From NCBI GenBank assembly GCA_947574135.1, contig CANPIM010000022.1, positions 1 to 50,613 on the forward strand: 50,613 bases of DNA, in the 5' to 3' direction. Position numbers and translations under genes: made by a program. This DNA is from an uncultured Lachnospiraceae bacterium. GTDB taxonomy: Bacteria > Bacillota > Clostridia > Lachnospirales > Lachnospiraceae. The notes under the pieces were generated by a model that saw only the letters and a list, made by a program, of their open reading frames with translations, was not told the origin of the DNA and made no database searches. The first letter of the stretch is position 1. Every line of letters starts with the position of its first letter. This document shows positions 25,974-34,867 of the stretch, piece by piece.

Positions 25974-28787
25974 ATGTATGACAAACTGTTTTCTGAGGGA
26001 AAAATCGGAAGCGTGACCCTGAAAAACCGCCTGGTTATGTCCCCCATGGGCATTGGTCTGGCCAACCTGGACGGCACGCCCAGCGAGGACATGATCGCCT
26101 ACTATGAGGCCCGTGCTCTGGGAGGCGCAGGCTTGATTATACCGGAAATCACCCGGGTAAACGATGTCCACGGCCCCGGCCTGATGCGCCAGCTCTCGGT
26201 TACCCAGGACCGGCACATCCAGCCCTTGAGCCGGCTGGCCCACGCGGTACATAAGCATGGCAGCAAAATTTTTATCCAGCTCCACCATCCGGGCCGGGAG
26301 ACTGTCACCGCGCTTTTGGGAGGAGCGCCGGTGGTTTCCGCCTCTGACATTCCCTGTAAATATTTACAGCAGCCCACCAGAGCTCTGTCCACAGAGGAGG
26401 TAAAGGAGCTTATCGGCCAGTTTGTGGCAGGGGCTGTCCGGGTTCAGAAGGCTGGCTGTGACGGCGTAGAGCTTCACTGTGCCCACGGCTATCTGCTTCA
26501 GCAATTTCTGTCCCCCTATACCAATAAACGGACGGATGCCTATGGAGGAAGCTTTGAAAATCGCCTGCGCATGGTCTGTGAGATTATCTCCGGCATTCGC
26601 GCCGCCTGCGGGCCGGACTTCCCCATTGGCGTGCGCCTCTCTGTGGAAGAATTTCTGGATAAAACTGGAGTTACCGAGGATTATATCCATATTCAGGACG
26701 GCGTAAAGATTGCCATGGCTCTGGAGGCCCAGGGTCTGGACTTTATAGACGTATCTGTGGGTCTCTATGAGACAGGCATGACCTGTGTGGAGCCGGTGTC
26801 CTTCCAGCAGGGCTGGCGGCGGGATCTGATAAAGGCTGTAAAGGATCATGTAAGGATTCCGGTGATGGGCGTCTCCGCTATCCGGGAGCCCGCTGTGGCG
26901 GAAAAATTCCTGGAGGAGGGCGTGGAGGACTTTATTTCCATGGGCCGCAGCTGGCTGGCTGACGAGGAATGGGGGAAAAAGGTGCAGGAGGGCCGGGAAA
27001 AGGAGCTGTGCAGGTGCATCAACTGCCTTCGGTGCTTCGAAAGCCTGAATGAGTACAATGCAGCCGGTCTGCCCGCAGAATGCGCCCTGAATCCCCGGCT
27101 GGCCAGGGAGAAAGCATACGGAGACCTGCCCTATGATTGCGCCCACCATCATGTGGTGGTTGTGGGCGGCGGTCCCAGCGGCATGATGGCAGCCAAGACC
27201 CTGGCAGAGCGGGGATGCCGTGTCACCCTTCTGGAGCAGGGAGAGGCCCTGGGCGGCACCATAAACCAGGCGAAAATGCCTCCCTTTAAGGAGCGCATGG
27301 AATGGGTCATGGACTATTACCGGGCTGCCTTTGAGAAGCTTGGCGTAGAGGTGCGCACCGGAATCACCGCCACCCCAGAATCCATTGCCGAGCTGAAGCC
27401 CGATGCCGTCATCACCGGCACCGGCTCCAAGGCCGTGGTTCCCAAAAGAATCCCCGGCGTGGACCGCCCCCATGTATACACGGTTGCCCAGGTCCTGGAA
27501 GGCCAGGTGGATCTCTCCGGAAAGAAGGTCACCATCATAGGAGCAGGGATGACGGGAATCGAGACGGGAGAATATCTGGCTGCCAAAAATTGTCAGGTCA
27601 CCATCGCGGATCTCCTGAATCAGGTGGCTCCCACTGCCAACCACACCAATGTGGGAGATGTGTGCGGCCGTCTGGCCAAATACGGCGCCCGATTCCTTCT
27701 TGGACATGGGCTTAAGGAAATCGGAGCAGATTCTGTGATTTTGGAAAAGCAGGAGGATCACTCTGTGGTAACCCTGCCCTGTGATGCCGTGGTTCTGTCC
27801 ATGGGCTACCGGCCGGACACCACTTTGGCGGAGGAGCTTAAGGAAATGGGAATCCCTGCCGTGGCCGTGGGAAGCGCCGTAAAGGATGGCACCATTGCTC
27901 CGGCTGTGCGAGCCGGCTATGAGGCTGCCCGTTCCCTGTTTAGGGAGCCAAAGAAAGTCACTGCCTTCTATACACCCAAGGAAGAGATGGAAAATTTTGG
28001 AAAAATTTCTCTGATGGATGAGCAGGAAGGTCTGTACATGGCCTATTTGACGGATCCCGCGGCTATATCCCGGATCCTCCCACCGCCCCTGAAGCCGTTT
28101 TCCATGCCCGTGGTTACCCTGTCCGTCTGCCATATTCATAAGCCCAGCTTTGCAGACGATTACTATGAGGCAATTTTAGGGGTGTATGCCACCTACGGAA
28201 AATCTCTGGGCCTCTATCCCATCAGCCTGGTTCTGGGCGGACCGGGGGCGGAGATGGCTGTACAGTGCGGCCGGGACAACGGCTCCATCCCCAAGAAGCT
28301 TGGGGCAGAGTTTGTCATCCGCAGAAACGGCAGCACGGTCACAGCCGGTGTGACCCGCCGGGGCACCCAGCTGGTGGATATGACCATGGAGCTGGGCCAG
28401 TACAATAGTCCTCTGACCCATGCCCTTTACCAGGCTCCCGCAGCCGGAAAGCAGGTCTTTGGAGGAGGCTTCTACTTCCATTTTGACCGGATTCCCGATG
28501 AGCAGGGCGTCTCCCACTTTGTGAACGGAGCCCTTCTGCAGAATCTGTGTGAGTACAATTACCAGTCCTGGGAGCCGGGTACTGTCTCCCTGACCTTAAA
28601 GTCCTCTCTGGACGATCCCTGGGCAGAGCTTCCCATTCATACCATTGTGGGAGGCGCATACTCCAAAAACAGCCTTTTGGTGCACAAGCTAAACCTGGCA
28701 GAGAAGCTTGACGCCGAGGAAATCGTACCCTATCTCCTCACCGGGCGGTATGACCGGACGGCCTTTATGGAGACAGGGCGGGTATAA
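25974..28787 (+). CDS. Old Yellow Enzyme-type flavoprotein fused to an acetoacetate-decarboxylase-like domain
   Basis: A 937-residue multidomain enzyme. Residues 1-335 are an OYE TIM barrel (QLHHPGRE 102-109; HCAHGYLLQQFLSP 168-181). Cysteines at 346-354 and C370 would hold a 4Fe-4S cluster. Residues 390-655 are the FAD/NAD(P)H module with GGGPSG (398-403) and GAGMTG (523-528), as in 2,4-dienoyl-CoA reductase and BaiCD/BaiH. Those enzymes stop near 640-670. Residues about 685-925 resemble acetoacetate decarboxylase, including GRDNGSIPKKLG, where K774-K775 align with the Schiff-base lysine pair of the clostridial enzyme. The likely chemistry is ene-reduction plus beta-keto acid (or related) cleavage. 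The substrate is unknown. Confidence 0.88.
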   Translation: MYDKLFSEGKIGSVTLKNRLVMSPMGIGLANLDGTPSEDMIAYYEARALGGAGLIIPEITRVNDVHGPGLMRQLSVTQDRHIQPLSRLAHAVHKHGSKIFIQLHHPGRETVTALLGGAPVVSASDIPCKYLQQPTRALSTEEVKELIGQFVAGAVRVQKAGCDGVELHCAHGYLLQQFLSPYTNKRTDAYGGSFENRLRMVCEIISGIRAACGPDFPIGVRLSVEEFLDKTGVTEDYIHIQDGVKIAMALEAQGLDFIDVSVGLYETGMTCVEPVSFQQGWRRDLIKAVKDHVRIPVMGVSAIREPAVAEKFLEEGVEDFISMGRSWLADEEWGKKVQEGREKELCRCINCLRCFESLNEYNAAGLPAECALNPRLAREKAYGDLPYDCAHHHVVVVGGGPSGMMAAKTLAERGCRVTLLEQGEALGGTINQAKMPPFKERMEWVMDYYRAAFEKLGVEVRTGITATPESIAELKPDAVITGTGSKAVVPKRIPGVDRPHVYTVAQVLEGQVDLSGKKVTIIGAGMTGIETGEYLAAKNCQVTIADLLNQVAPTANHTNVGDVCGRLAKYGARFLLGHGLKEIGADSVILEKQEDHSVVTLPCDAVVLSMGYRPDTTLAEELKEMGIPAVAVGSAVKDGTIAPAVRAGYEAARSLFREPKKVTAFYTPKEEMENFGKISLMDEQEGLYMAYLTDPAAISRILPPPLKPFSMPVVTLSVCHIHKPSFADDYYEAILGVYATYGKSLGLYPISLVLGGPGAEMAVQCGRDNGSIPKKLGAEFVIRRNGSTVTAGVTRRGTQLVDMTMELGQYNSPLTHALYQAPAAGKQVFGGGFYFHFDRIPDEQGVSHFVNGALLQNLCEYNYQSWEPGTVSLTLKSSLDDPWAELPIHTIVGGAYSKNSLLVHKLNLAEKLDAEEIVPYLLTGRYDRTAFMETGRV

Positions 28788-28808
28788 CAGCCAGGCCCAC
28801 AAAAATAA

Positions 28809-28850
28809 GGAGGCAAGAGAATAACCTCTCTTGCCTCCTTGTTCTTTTAT
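28809..28850. terminator. Bidirectional intrinsic terminator
   Basis: A perfect 12-bp stem, GGAGGCAAGAGA with TCTCTTGCCTCC, around a 6-nt loop. A T-rich tail follows on the plus strand and A-rich bases precede it, so it can end both the OYE transcript and the converging pyrBI transcript. Confidence 0.85.
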
Positions 28851-28863
28851 CTCAAAGCTCTCT

Positions 28864-29298
28864 TTACTTTTTCTTATACTTTTCCTCACAGTATTTGCAC
28901 CGATACACCTCTTTCTCCGGGTCTGTCAGCACAAAAATATGGTCCAGCTCCTGTTCAATGGAGGTAATGCACCGGGGATTCCGGCACTTGATCACATTGA
29001 CAATCTCCTTGGGCAGGGTCAGCCCCCGCTTCTCCACAATCTCATTGTCCTTGATAATATTAATGGTAATGCTGTGGTCAATAAAGCCCAGCACATCCAG
29101 ATCAATATAATCCAGGGAGCACTCAATCTTGATAATGTCCTTTAAGCCCATTTTGTTGCTTTTGGCATTTTTAATAATGGCTACCGTGCAATCAAGCTTA
29201 TCCAGGTTCAGGTATTTGTAAATCTCCATGCTCCGGCCGGCCTGAATGTGATCCAGCACAAAGCCCTCCTCAATGCGTCCAACGTTCAATACACCCAT
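28864..29298 (-). CDS. pyrI: Aspartate carbamoyltransferase regulatory subunit
   Basis: A 144-residue regulatory chain of ATCase that binds nucleotide effectors and links catalytic trimers. The N-terminal nucleotide-binding domain is followed by a zinc domain with four Cys in CRNPRC and CKYC. Its ATG overlaps the pyrB stop by one base (TAATG), so translation is coupled and subunits can be made in matched amounts. The product works in the first committed step of pyrimidine synthesis. Confidence 0.95.
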   Translation of the reverse strand: MGVLNVGRIEEGFVLDHIQAGRSMEIYKYLNLDKLDCTVAIIKNAKSNKMGLKDIIKIECSLDYIDLDVLGFIDHSITINIIKDNEIVEKRGLTLPKEIVNVIKCRNPRCITSIEQELDHIFVLTDPEKEVYRCKYCEEKYKKK

Positions 29299-30215
29299 TA
29301 TACTTCCACCTCCAGCAATGTGAGAATCAAGGCCATACGCACATAGACCCCGTACTGTACCTGCCGGAAATAGGCAGCTCTTGGATCGGAATCCACCTCC
29401 ACGGAGATCTCATTCACCCGGGGCAGAGGATGCAGCACCAGCATATCCGGCCCGGCAAGCTTCATTTTCTTCTTATCTAAAATGTAGAAATCCTTCAGGC
29501 GTACATAATCCTCCTCATTGAAAAAGCGCTCCCGCTGTACCCGGGTCATATAGAGAATGTCCAAGCCTCCCATGACATCCTCCAGCCGCTCTACCTCCTT
29601 GTAAGGCACCCCTCTGGCATCCAGCACATCCTCCCGGATATAGTCGGGAATCCGAAGCTCCTCCGGGGAGATAAACACAAAGGAAATATGGTCATAGCGC
29701 ACCAGGGCGTTGATCAGGGAGTGTACGGTCCGTCCAAATTTTAAGTCCCCGCACAGACCAATGGTCAGATGATTCAGGCGTCCCTTTAAAGAGCGGATGG
29801 TCAAAAGATCCGTCAGGGTCTGGGTGGGGTGCTGGTGTCCGCCGTCTCCGGCATTGATGACCGGAATCCCGGAAACCCGGCTGGCCACCATGGGCGCGCC
29901 CTCCTTATTGTGCCGCATGGCGCAGATGTCCGCGTAGCAGGAAATCATGCGGATGGTATCCGACACACTCTCCCCCTTGGCGGCTGAGCTGGACGCGGCA
30001 TTGGAAAATCCCAGCACCTGTCCCCCCAGACGCAGCATGGCGGACTCAAAGCTTAGCCGTGTCCGGGTACTGGGCTCATAAAACAGCGTTGCCAAAATCT
30101 TCCCCCCACAGGCATGTGCGTACTTCTCCGGATTCTTCTCAATATCGTTGGCCAGATCCAGCAGCCGGTCCAGCTCCTCCACAGTGAAATCCAGAGGACT
30201 CATCAAATGTCTCAT
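29298..30215 (-). CDS. pyrB: Aspartate carbamoyltransferase catalytic subunit
   Basis: A 305-residue enzyme that condenses carbamoyl phosphate with aspartate. STRTR (49-53) is the carbamoyl-phosphate loop, and HPLPRVNEI is the conserved aspartate-side motif. The start chosen is ATG 30215, with GGGAGG 7 nt upstream; an ATG five codons earlier sits on that ribosome site. It is followed directly by pyrI. The rest of the pyr pathway is not in the window. Confidence 0.95.
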   Translation of the reverse strand: MRHLMSPLDFTVEELDRLLDLANDIEKNPEKYAHACGGKILATLFYEPSTRTRLSFESAMLRLGGQVLGFSNAASSSAAKGESVSDTIRMISCYADICAMRHNKEGAPMVASRVSGIPVINAGDGGHQHPTQTLTDLLTIRSLKGRLNHLTIGLCGDLKFGRTVHSLINALVRYDHISFVFISPEELRIPDYIREDVLDARGVPYKEVERLEDVMGGLDILYMTRVQRERFFNEEDYVRLKDFYILDKKKMKLAGPDMLVLHPLPRVNEISVEVDSDPRAAYFRQVQYGVYVRMALILTLLEVEV

Positions 30216-30281
30216 TTCGATCCCTCCCATTTCTCTTATGCGCCCTGCGCATCTTGATTTTCAGTAAGCATATCTCGTACT

Positions 30282-30310
30282 ATGTTACATCAAAACCATG
30301 GGGATTTCAA
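30282..30310 (-). promoter_or_regulatory. Sigma-A promoter of pyrBI
   Basis: Minus-strand TTGAAA (30310-30305), 17 nt and TAACAT (30287-30282) lie between the chemoreceptor stop and pyrB. The leader is only about 60 nt, and I see no PyrR-type antiterminator in it. Confidence 0.55.
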
Positions 30311-30327
30311 CAACTATCTTTTCGGAA

Positions 30328-32334
30328 TCACGAATCCAGCAGCCGGAATCTGGCCACCAGCTCCCGCAGCATGGCCGCCTGCCCGGACAGCTCCTCGCTG
30401 GCCGCAGCGCTGGCTTCCGCCGTAGCCACATTGGTCTGAACCACGGTAGAGATCTGTTCGATTCCCCGGGTAATCTCCTCTGCGTTGGCGTCCTGCTGCC
30501 TGGTGTAGCTGGCAATGCCGTCGATAAGCTTATTCATCTCATCCGCATGAGCCACCACCTTTAGCATGGAATCTGCCGTATCCTGGGCCGCAAGCACGCC
30601 CTCGTCCATGGACTCCACTGTCTGGCTTAAGAGAACCGTGGTCTCCCGGGCCGCCTCGGAGGATTTTCCTGCCAGAGCCCGTACCTCATCAGCCACCACG
30701 GCAAAGCCCTTTCCTGCGCTTCCCGCCCGGGCCGCCTCCACGGCTGCATTGAGAGCCAGAATGTTGGTCTGGAAGGCGATATCCTCAATGGTTTTGACGA
30801 TCTTATGGATCTCCGTGGATTTTTCGCTGATCCGCTGAATCACCCCGGTCATGTTCTGCATTTTGTCGTTGCTGGTCAGAAGTCCCTTCTTCACCTCCTG
30901 GGAAATACGGCTGGCCTCCTGGGCGCCCTTGGCAATGTTGTGGACGCTGTCAGACATGTCTCCCATATGCCCGGCCAGAGTCTCCACCTCAGCCGCCTGC
31001 TCTGTGGAGCCCTGGGACAGGGTCATGGCGCCGCTGGAAACCTGCTGTGCACCGGCGGCCACGTCTCTGGAGGCAGACTGCAGCTGCCCCATGGTCCGGT
31101 TCAGAGAACGGGATATCTCATCCAAAGCAATCTTGATCTTCTCAAATTCCCCGGTATACTGATTTTCCAGGGTAAAGGCCAGATTTCCATCCGCAATCTC
31201 CCTAAGCTTTTCCGAGATCTCCGCAATATAGGCCACATATTCCCGCAGCCGAAGGGTAACCTGGTTAAAGTCGTCGGCCAACACCCCAAGCTCATCCCGG
31301 GACTGATAATGAATGGCCTGATCAAGCTCTCCCCGGGCAATCCGGGTAGCCACCAGACTCAGCTCCTTCACCGGACGGCCAATAACGCGGCGCACCTGAA
31401 TCACCACCAGGAGAATCAGCACAAGAACCGCCAAAACCGCCACTATCAGCATACTGGCTGTGAGCTGATTAAGCTCCTGCAAAACCTCTCCCCGGGACAC
31501 ATAGGCCACCGCTATCCAGTCGCTTCCCGGAACCTTTTCCACCTGAATATATGTATTATCGTAGAGAGACAGCCCCATCTTTCCCCCGCGAATCTGCTGG
31601 CTGGCATATGCATACATGCCATCTGTCATTTCGCCGAGAATCTGACCGGTTACAGAGGCGTCCCGATGGCCGATAATGGTATCCGTCCGGGTATCCACCA
31701 GGAAAATGCCGCCGGTATCCTCAATCTGCACCCCGCTTACAATCCTGGAGATGGAGTCCAGATACACATCCGCAGCCGCCACGCCGCGCACCTCTCCCCT
31801 CTGGTCCTTCAACACCCCGGAGGCGCCCACCACATAGGACTGGCTGTCCTCGTCAAAGTACACATCCCCTAAAATAAAGGCCTCCGACTGAATGCCATCC
31901 TGATACCAGCTCTTGGCCGTGGAATCAAAATCTGGCCCGGGCACAAAGGTGGCGTGATACAGAGAGCCATCCGTCAGCGCCACATACAAGCCTGCCGGGT
32001 AGGCATCATTCTGATCCACGGTGTGCCGGATATAATCCATCATAGCAGGGACATCCATATCCTCATATTCAATGGTATCCCGCTGGGCCTCCAGCATGGT
32101 CAGCGTGCTGTTCATCCACGCCCTGGTCTCCTGTAGGGTCTTATCCGTGGTGGTCTGCAGCAGATCCTCGCTCTTTTCCAGCAACGCATTAGACATCTGC
32201 ATATAAACCACAGCAAACAAAATCGCCACAGCAATCACTACACTGCCCACAATAGCAAACACCAGCTTTCCCGTAATTCCAAACCCGCGTTTGCCTCCAC
32301 CCGTCTGGGCAGACTCTTCTCTTCTCTGGTCCAT
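30328..32334 (-). CDS. Methyl-accepting chemotaxis protein
   Basis: A 668-residue membrane chemoreceptor. A first membrane helix (about 24-46) is followed by a dCache-like extracellular sensor (about 50-285), a second helix (about 290-315), a HAMP domain and a long cytoplasmic signalling coiled coil. The tip reads [29 protein letters not shown], the CheA/CheW contact. The sensor's [15 protein letters not shown] to GVAAADV stretch is dCache-typical, so amino acids or other small ligands are likely. No other chemotaxis or flagellar gene is present here. The start has GGGAG 6-7 nt upstream. Confidence 0.93.
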   Translation of the reverse strand: MDQRREESAQTGGGKRGFGITGKLVFAIVGSVVIAVAILFAVVYMQMSNALLEKSEDLLQTTTDKTLQETRAWMNSTLTMLEAQRDTIEYEDMDVPAMMDYIRHTVDQNDAYPAGLYVALTDGSLYHATFVPGPDFDSTAKSWYQDGIQSEAFILGDVYFDEDSQSYVVGASGVLKDQRGEVRGVAAADVYLDSISRIVSGVQIEDTGGIFLVDTRTDTIIGHRDASVTGQILGEMTDGMYAYASQQIRGGKMGLSLYDNTYIQVEKVPGSDWIAVAYVSRGEVLQELNQLTASMLIVAVLAVLVLILLVVIQVRRVIGRPVKELSLVATRIARGELDQAIHYQSRDELGVLADDFNQVTLRLREYVAYIAEISEKLREIADGNLAFTLENQYTGEFEKIKIALDEISRSLNRTMGQLQSASRDVAAGAQQVSSGAMTLSQGSTEQAAEVETLAGHMGDMSDSVHNIAKGAQEASRISQEVKKGLLTSNDKMQNMTGVIQRISEKSTEIHKIVKTIEDIAFQTNILALNAAVEAARAGSAGKGFAVVADEVRALAGKSSEAARETTVLLSQTVESMDEGVLAAQDTADSMLKVVAHADEMNKLIDGIASYTRQQDANAEEITRGIEQISTVVQTNVATAEASAAASEELSGQAAMLRELVARFRLLDS

Positions 32335-32425
32335 AACCGTACTCCCTTAAACAAATTTTTTCAACCCGATCTCCCTAAAATTTTCAGCCAAAAAAGCTGG
32401 AAAATTCATACAGAAGTCTCTTCCC

Positions 32426-32454
32426 ATTATATCAGCGCTAAAGCTAAAAAACAA
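32426..32454 (-). promoter_or_regulatory. Promoter of the chemoreceptor gene
   Basis: Minus-strand TTGTTT (32454-32449), 17 nt and TATAAT (32431-32426) with TG one base upstream (extended -10). It fits sigma-A better than a SigD flagellar promoter. Confidence 0.6.
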
Positions 32455-32580
32455 GCATTTTCCTGCGATTCTCTCTCTATGACCTGATTCGAAAAATCTC
32501 GAAAAATCAGTCAAAAAACAGCCAAAGAAAAAACCCATCTCCATAAATCTTTGCCTTCTCTCAGGCATTTGTATTTAAGC

Positions 32581-32609
32581 TTGACATATTGGTAACAAGT
32601 TACTATACT
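32581..32609 (+). promoter_or_regulatory. Consensus promoter of the marR-type operon with internal operator
   Basis: TTGACA (32581-32586), 17 nt and TATACT (32604-32609). The spacer contains the palindrome GTAAC-AA-GTTAC (32592-32603), placed where a MarR dimer would block the promoter of its own gene. Confidence 0.75.
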
Positions 32610-32644
32610 TAAAGAGGCAGCTTAAGACCAATAAGGAGGCACCT

Positions 32645-33160
32645 ATGAATCTGGATCCTTTGCTTGCCCGCTTTTCCCACACCCGGGAAAACCAGGGAAA
32701 GGCTATTTTCAGCACCCTATCTATCGCCGGAAATAAACTACAAACCCTCTTTGACAACCACATCCCGGAGCTGACCCTGAAGCAGTTTATGCTGCTCTCC
32801 CTGGTCAGACAGTCTGAGGCGCCCTTAACGTTTACCCAGCTGGGAAGTCTTTTGGGTTGCTCCCGGCAAAATATTAAGAAGCTTGCGGATGCCCTGGGCA
32901 AAAAGGGCTTTGTCACCATTGAGGAGAGCCCCCGGGATCCCAGGGCCTTTTGCATCTGTCCCACGGACCGGGCACATTCCTATTTTCAGACGGATTTTGC
33001 CGCATACCGGGAAGAATTGGCTTGCCTGTTTGATGTGTATACCGATGAGGAAATGGAGACCCTATTTCATCTTTTGTCCCGGCTTTATACAGGGATTGCC
33101 CATTTGGAGCAGCGCGCCAGAGAAAATGCAACGAAACATACAGGGAATGTCCCAGAGTAA
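32645..33160 (+). CDS. MarR family transcriptional regulator
   Basis: A 171-residue winged-helix regulator. The DNA-binding part (about 55-110) reads LTFTQLGSLLGCSRQNIKKLADALGKKGFVTIEESPRDPRA, with the usual D-x-R wing. The start has AAGGAGG 6 nt upstream. It is followed after 22 nt by the flavodoxin-like gene, which it probably controls together with itself through the palindrome in its promoter. MarR proteins generally respond to phenolic, oxidative or drug-like signals; the ligand here is unknown. Confidence 0.88.
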   Translation: MNLDPLLARFSHTRENQGKAIFSTLSIAGNKLQTLFDNHIPELTLKQFMLLSLVRQSEAPLTFTQLGSLLGCSRQNIKKLADALGKKGFVTIEESPRDPRAFCICPTDRAHSYFQTDFAAYREELACLFDVYTDEEMETLFHLLSRLYTGIAHLEQRARENATKHTGNVPE

Positions 33161-33182
33161 AAGGGGGAAAGGAATAGAGTAT

Positions 33183-33716
33183 ATGGAAAAGGGATCAGTT
33201 GTATACAAGTCAAAATACGAGGCTGTAAAAAAATACGCCTTCCTGCTGAGAGAGGCCCTGGCCTGTGATATCCGGGATGCCCGGCAATGGAAGGACATGG
33301 ACTTTCAGGCATACGACTGGATTGTTTTTGCCGGAGGGATCTACGCGGGAGGTCTGGCGTGCCTTGCCCCTTTGAAAAAGGCGTATCCCCGAATCCGGGA
33401 CAAAAAACTGGCTGTTTTCTTTGTGGGAGCCTCTCCCTATGAGGAGAAGGCCTTTGCCCAGGTGCGAGCCCAAAATCTCAAGGGGGAGCTTCAAAATATC
33501 CCGGCCTTTTATGGAAGAGGCGCCTGGAATGAGGCGCAGATGTCCTGGACGGATCGCACCCTGTGCAAAATGCTGAAAAAGGCTGTGGCCAAAAAGGAGC
33601 CCCATGCTCTGGAGCCCTGGATGCGGGAATTGTTGTCCTCCGCCGGGCAGGTGTGGGACTGGACGGATAAGGAATATCTGGCGCCCTTGGTGGAGTATAT
33701 CAGGGGGGATCGTTAA
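33183..33716 (+). CDS. Flavodoxin-domain protein
   Basis: A 177-residue flavodoxin-like protein. VVYKSKYEAVKKYA at the N-terminus corresponds to the FMN phosphate loop of the protoporphyrinogen-oxidase-like flavodoxins (T/S-x-Y-G-x-T-x2-A), but with EAV instead of GNT, so FMN binding may be altered. The middle has YDWIVFAGGIYAGGL, the second flavin-side loop. The start is ATG 33183, with GGAAAGGA upstream; a longer overlapping frame from 32883 is out of phase with the MarR gene and not real. It forms an operon with the MarR regulator. Confidence 0.78.
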   Translation: MEKGSVVYKSKYEAVKKYAFLLREALACDIRDARQWKDMDFQAYDWIVFAGGIYAGGLACLAPLKKAYPRIRDKKLAVFFVGASPYEEKAFAQVRAQNLKGELQNIPAFYGRGAWNEAQMSWTDRTLCKMLKKAVAKKEPHALEPWMRELLSSAGQVWDWTDKEYLAPLVEYIRGDR

Positions 33717-33804
33717 ACCAGAAAACAGTTGTATTTCCCCAAGCTTCTATATAAAATAAAGGCAAAGGAGCCCTTTGCTCCAAAAACCGAAAGGAGTATC
33801 ATCT

Positions 33805-34179
33805 ATGGAATATCAGGAACGAAAACGCTGGCCCTTTCTGGGACTTCCCTTTACCTTCACCGTCTATACGGTGAAGGAGGATCTGGTCACCATCAACGAG
33901 GGCTTTCTGAACCGCAAAGAAAATGATTGCTACATGTACAAGATCCAGGATGTGTCCTTGCAGTCCTCTCTGCTGGAACGTATGTTTGGTCTTGGAACCG
34001 TAGTGTGCAACACGGGAGATGTGACACACCCCAAGCTTATCCTCTCCCACATCAGAAACGCCCGGACTATCAAGGACTTTATTCTGGAACAATCCGAGGA
34101 GCAGAGAATGAAACGGCGCACCCTGAACACCCAGAATATCGGAGCTGCCGCAGAGTGCGAGCATGACATAGATTTCTGA
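33805..34179 (+). CDS. PH-domain protein (YdbS/bPH_2-like)
   Basis: A small 124-residue cytoplasmic protein. The core [45 protein letters not shown] followed by LFGLGTV-like [11 protein letters not shown] is the bacterial PH-domain pattern. No membrane helix is present, unlike YdbS/YdbT. The start is ATG 33805, with AAAGGAG 10 nt upstream. It lies 88 nt after the flavodoxin-like gene and may be in the same transcript. Function is unknown. Confidence 0.75.
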   Translation: MEYQERKRWPFLGLPFTFTVYTVKEDLVTINEGFLNRKENDCYMYKIQDVSLQSSLLERMFGLGTVVCNTGDVTHPKLILSHIRNARTIKDFILEQSEEQRMKRRTLNTQNIGAAAECEHDIDF

Positions 34180-34191
34180 GTGCCATTCCCT

Positions 34192-34318
34192 GATCGGACA
34201 TTTTGATCAGATATTTTGACCAGACATCATGATCAGATATTTTGACCAGATATCATAATCAGATATCATGATCAGATATTTTGGTCTGAAAGTGCAGATA
34301 TTTTGGTGCAGATATTTT
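34192..34318. repeat. Array of about nine 13-bp direct repeats upstream of rnpB
   Basis: Consecutive 13-mers from 34192 read GATCGGACATTTT, GATCAGATATTTT, GACCAGACATCAT, GATCAGATATTTT, GACCAGATATCAT, AATCAGATATCAT and GATCAGATATTTT. A 9-bp irregular piece follows, then two copies of GTGCAGATATTTT separated by one G. There are no spacers, so it is not CRISPR. It ends 24 bp before the rnpB -35. Confidence 0.85.
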
Positions 34319-34341
34319 TACGGGGGATTTGCAGAAAATCC

Positions 34342-34370
34342 TTGCGCCCAGGGCTGTCCCATGCTAAAAT
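34342..34370 (+). promoter_or_regulatory. rnpB promoter
   Basis: TTGCGC (34342-34347), 17 nt and TAAAAT (34365-34370). Transcription would begin at about 34378, matching the 5' end of the P1 helix. Confidence 0.7.
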
Positions 34371-34378
34371 TATAGACC

Positions 34379-34723
34379 GTAAGTAAGACAAATAATCGCG
34401 GCTGACAAGACCGAAAGGCGTCAGGTGAGGAAAGTCCGGGCTCCCAAGGGCAGGATGCCGGATAACGTCCGGTGGAGGCGACTCCAAGGCCAGTGCAACA
34501 GAAATATACCGCCAGCCCCTGGCTGGTAAGGGTGGAAGGGCAGTGTAAGAGACTACCGCCCGGCCGGTAACGGCCGGGGCACATGTAAACCCCATCCGGA
34601 GCAAGACCGAAACGAGACATAGGCCGGCCCGGCTGTCTCAGGTGGGTTGCTTGAGCCTGCCGGCAACGGCAGGCCTAGATAGATGATTATTCGCGACATA
34701 ACCCGGCTTATCGTCTTGCTTAC
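34379..34723 (+). ncRNA. rnpB: RNase P RNA, catalytic subunit
   Basis: This is the ribozyme that cleaves the 5' leader of pre-tRNA. The conserved GAGGAAAGTCCGGGCTC near 34426 and the 3' block AGATGATTATT ... GACATAACCCGGCTTAT are diagnostic. GTAAGTAAGAC at the start pairs with GTCTTGCTTAC at the end to form P1, which fixes both termini to within a few bases. The 345-nt length is normal for a bacterial RNase P RNA. It has its own promoter and terminator. Confidence 0.97.
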
Positions 34724-34729
34724 CAAAAG

Positions 34730-34770
34730 AGCTGTGAATCCTCCTTTCGTGTTTGATTCACGGCTTTTTT
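34730..34770 (+). terminator. rnpB intrinsic terminator
   Basis: AGCTGTGAATC pairs with GATTCACGGCT (one wobble) around a 14-nt loop and is followed by six T. Confidence 0.9.
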
Positions 34771-34867
34771 GATTATGGACACCATAAAAGCTTACGCATA
34801 GGAAGGAAGCGCAAAGCAGGCAATAGAAGGCTGCCGCCCCCTTCGGAAAGGAACGGGAAATTACATT

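Noticed and set aside
30216..30327. PyrR attenuator for pyrB
   Set aside because: The leader is too short and lacks the anti-antiterminator and terminator pair.
32883..33716. 277-codon reading of the flavodoxin-like gene
   Set aside because: Its first 100 codons overlap the MarR gene out of frame; ATG 33183 has a ribosome site and gives the family N-terminus.
34192..34318. CRISPR array
   Set aside because: The 13-bp units abut one another without unique spacers, and no cas gene is present.
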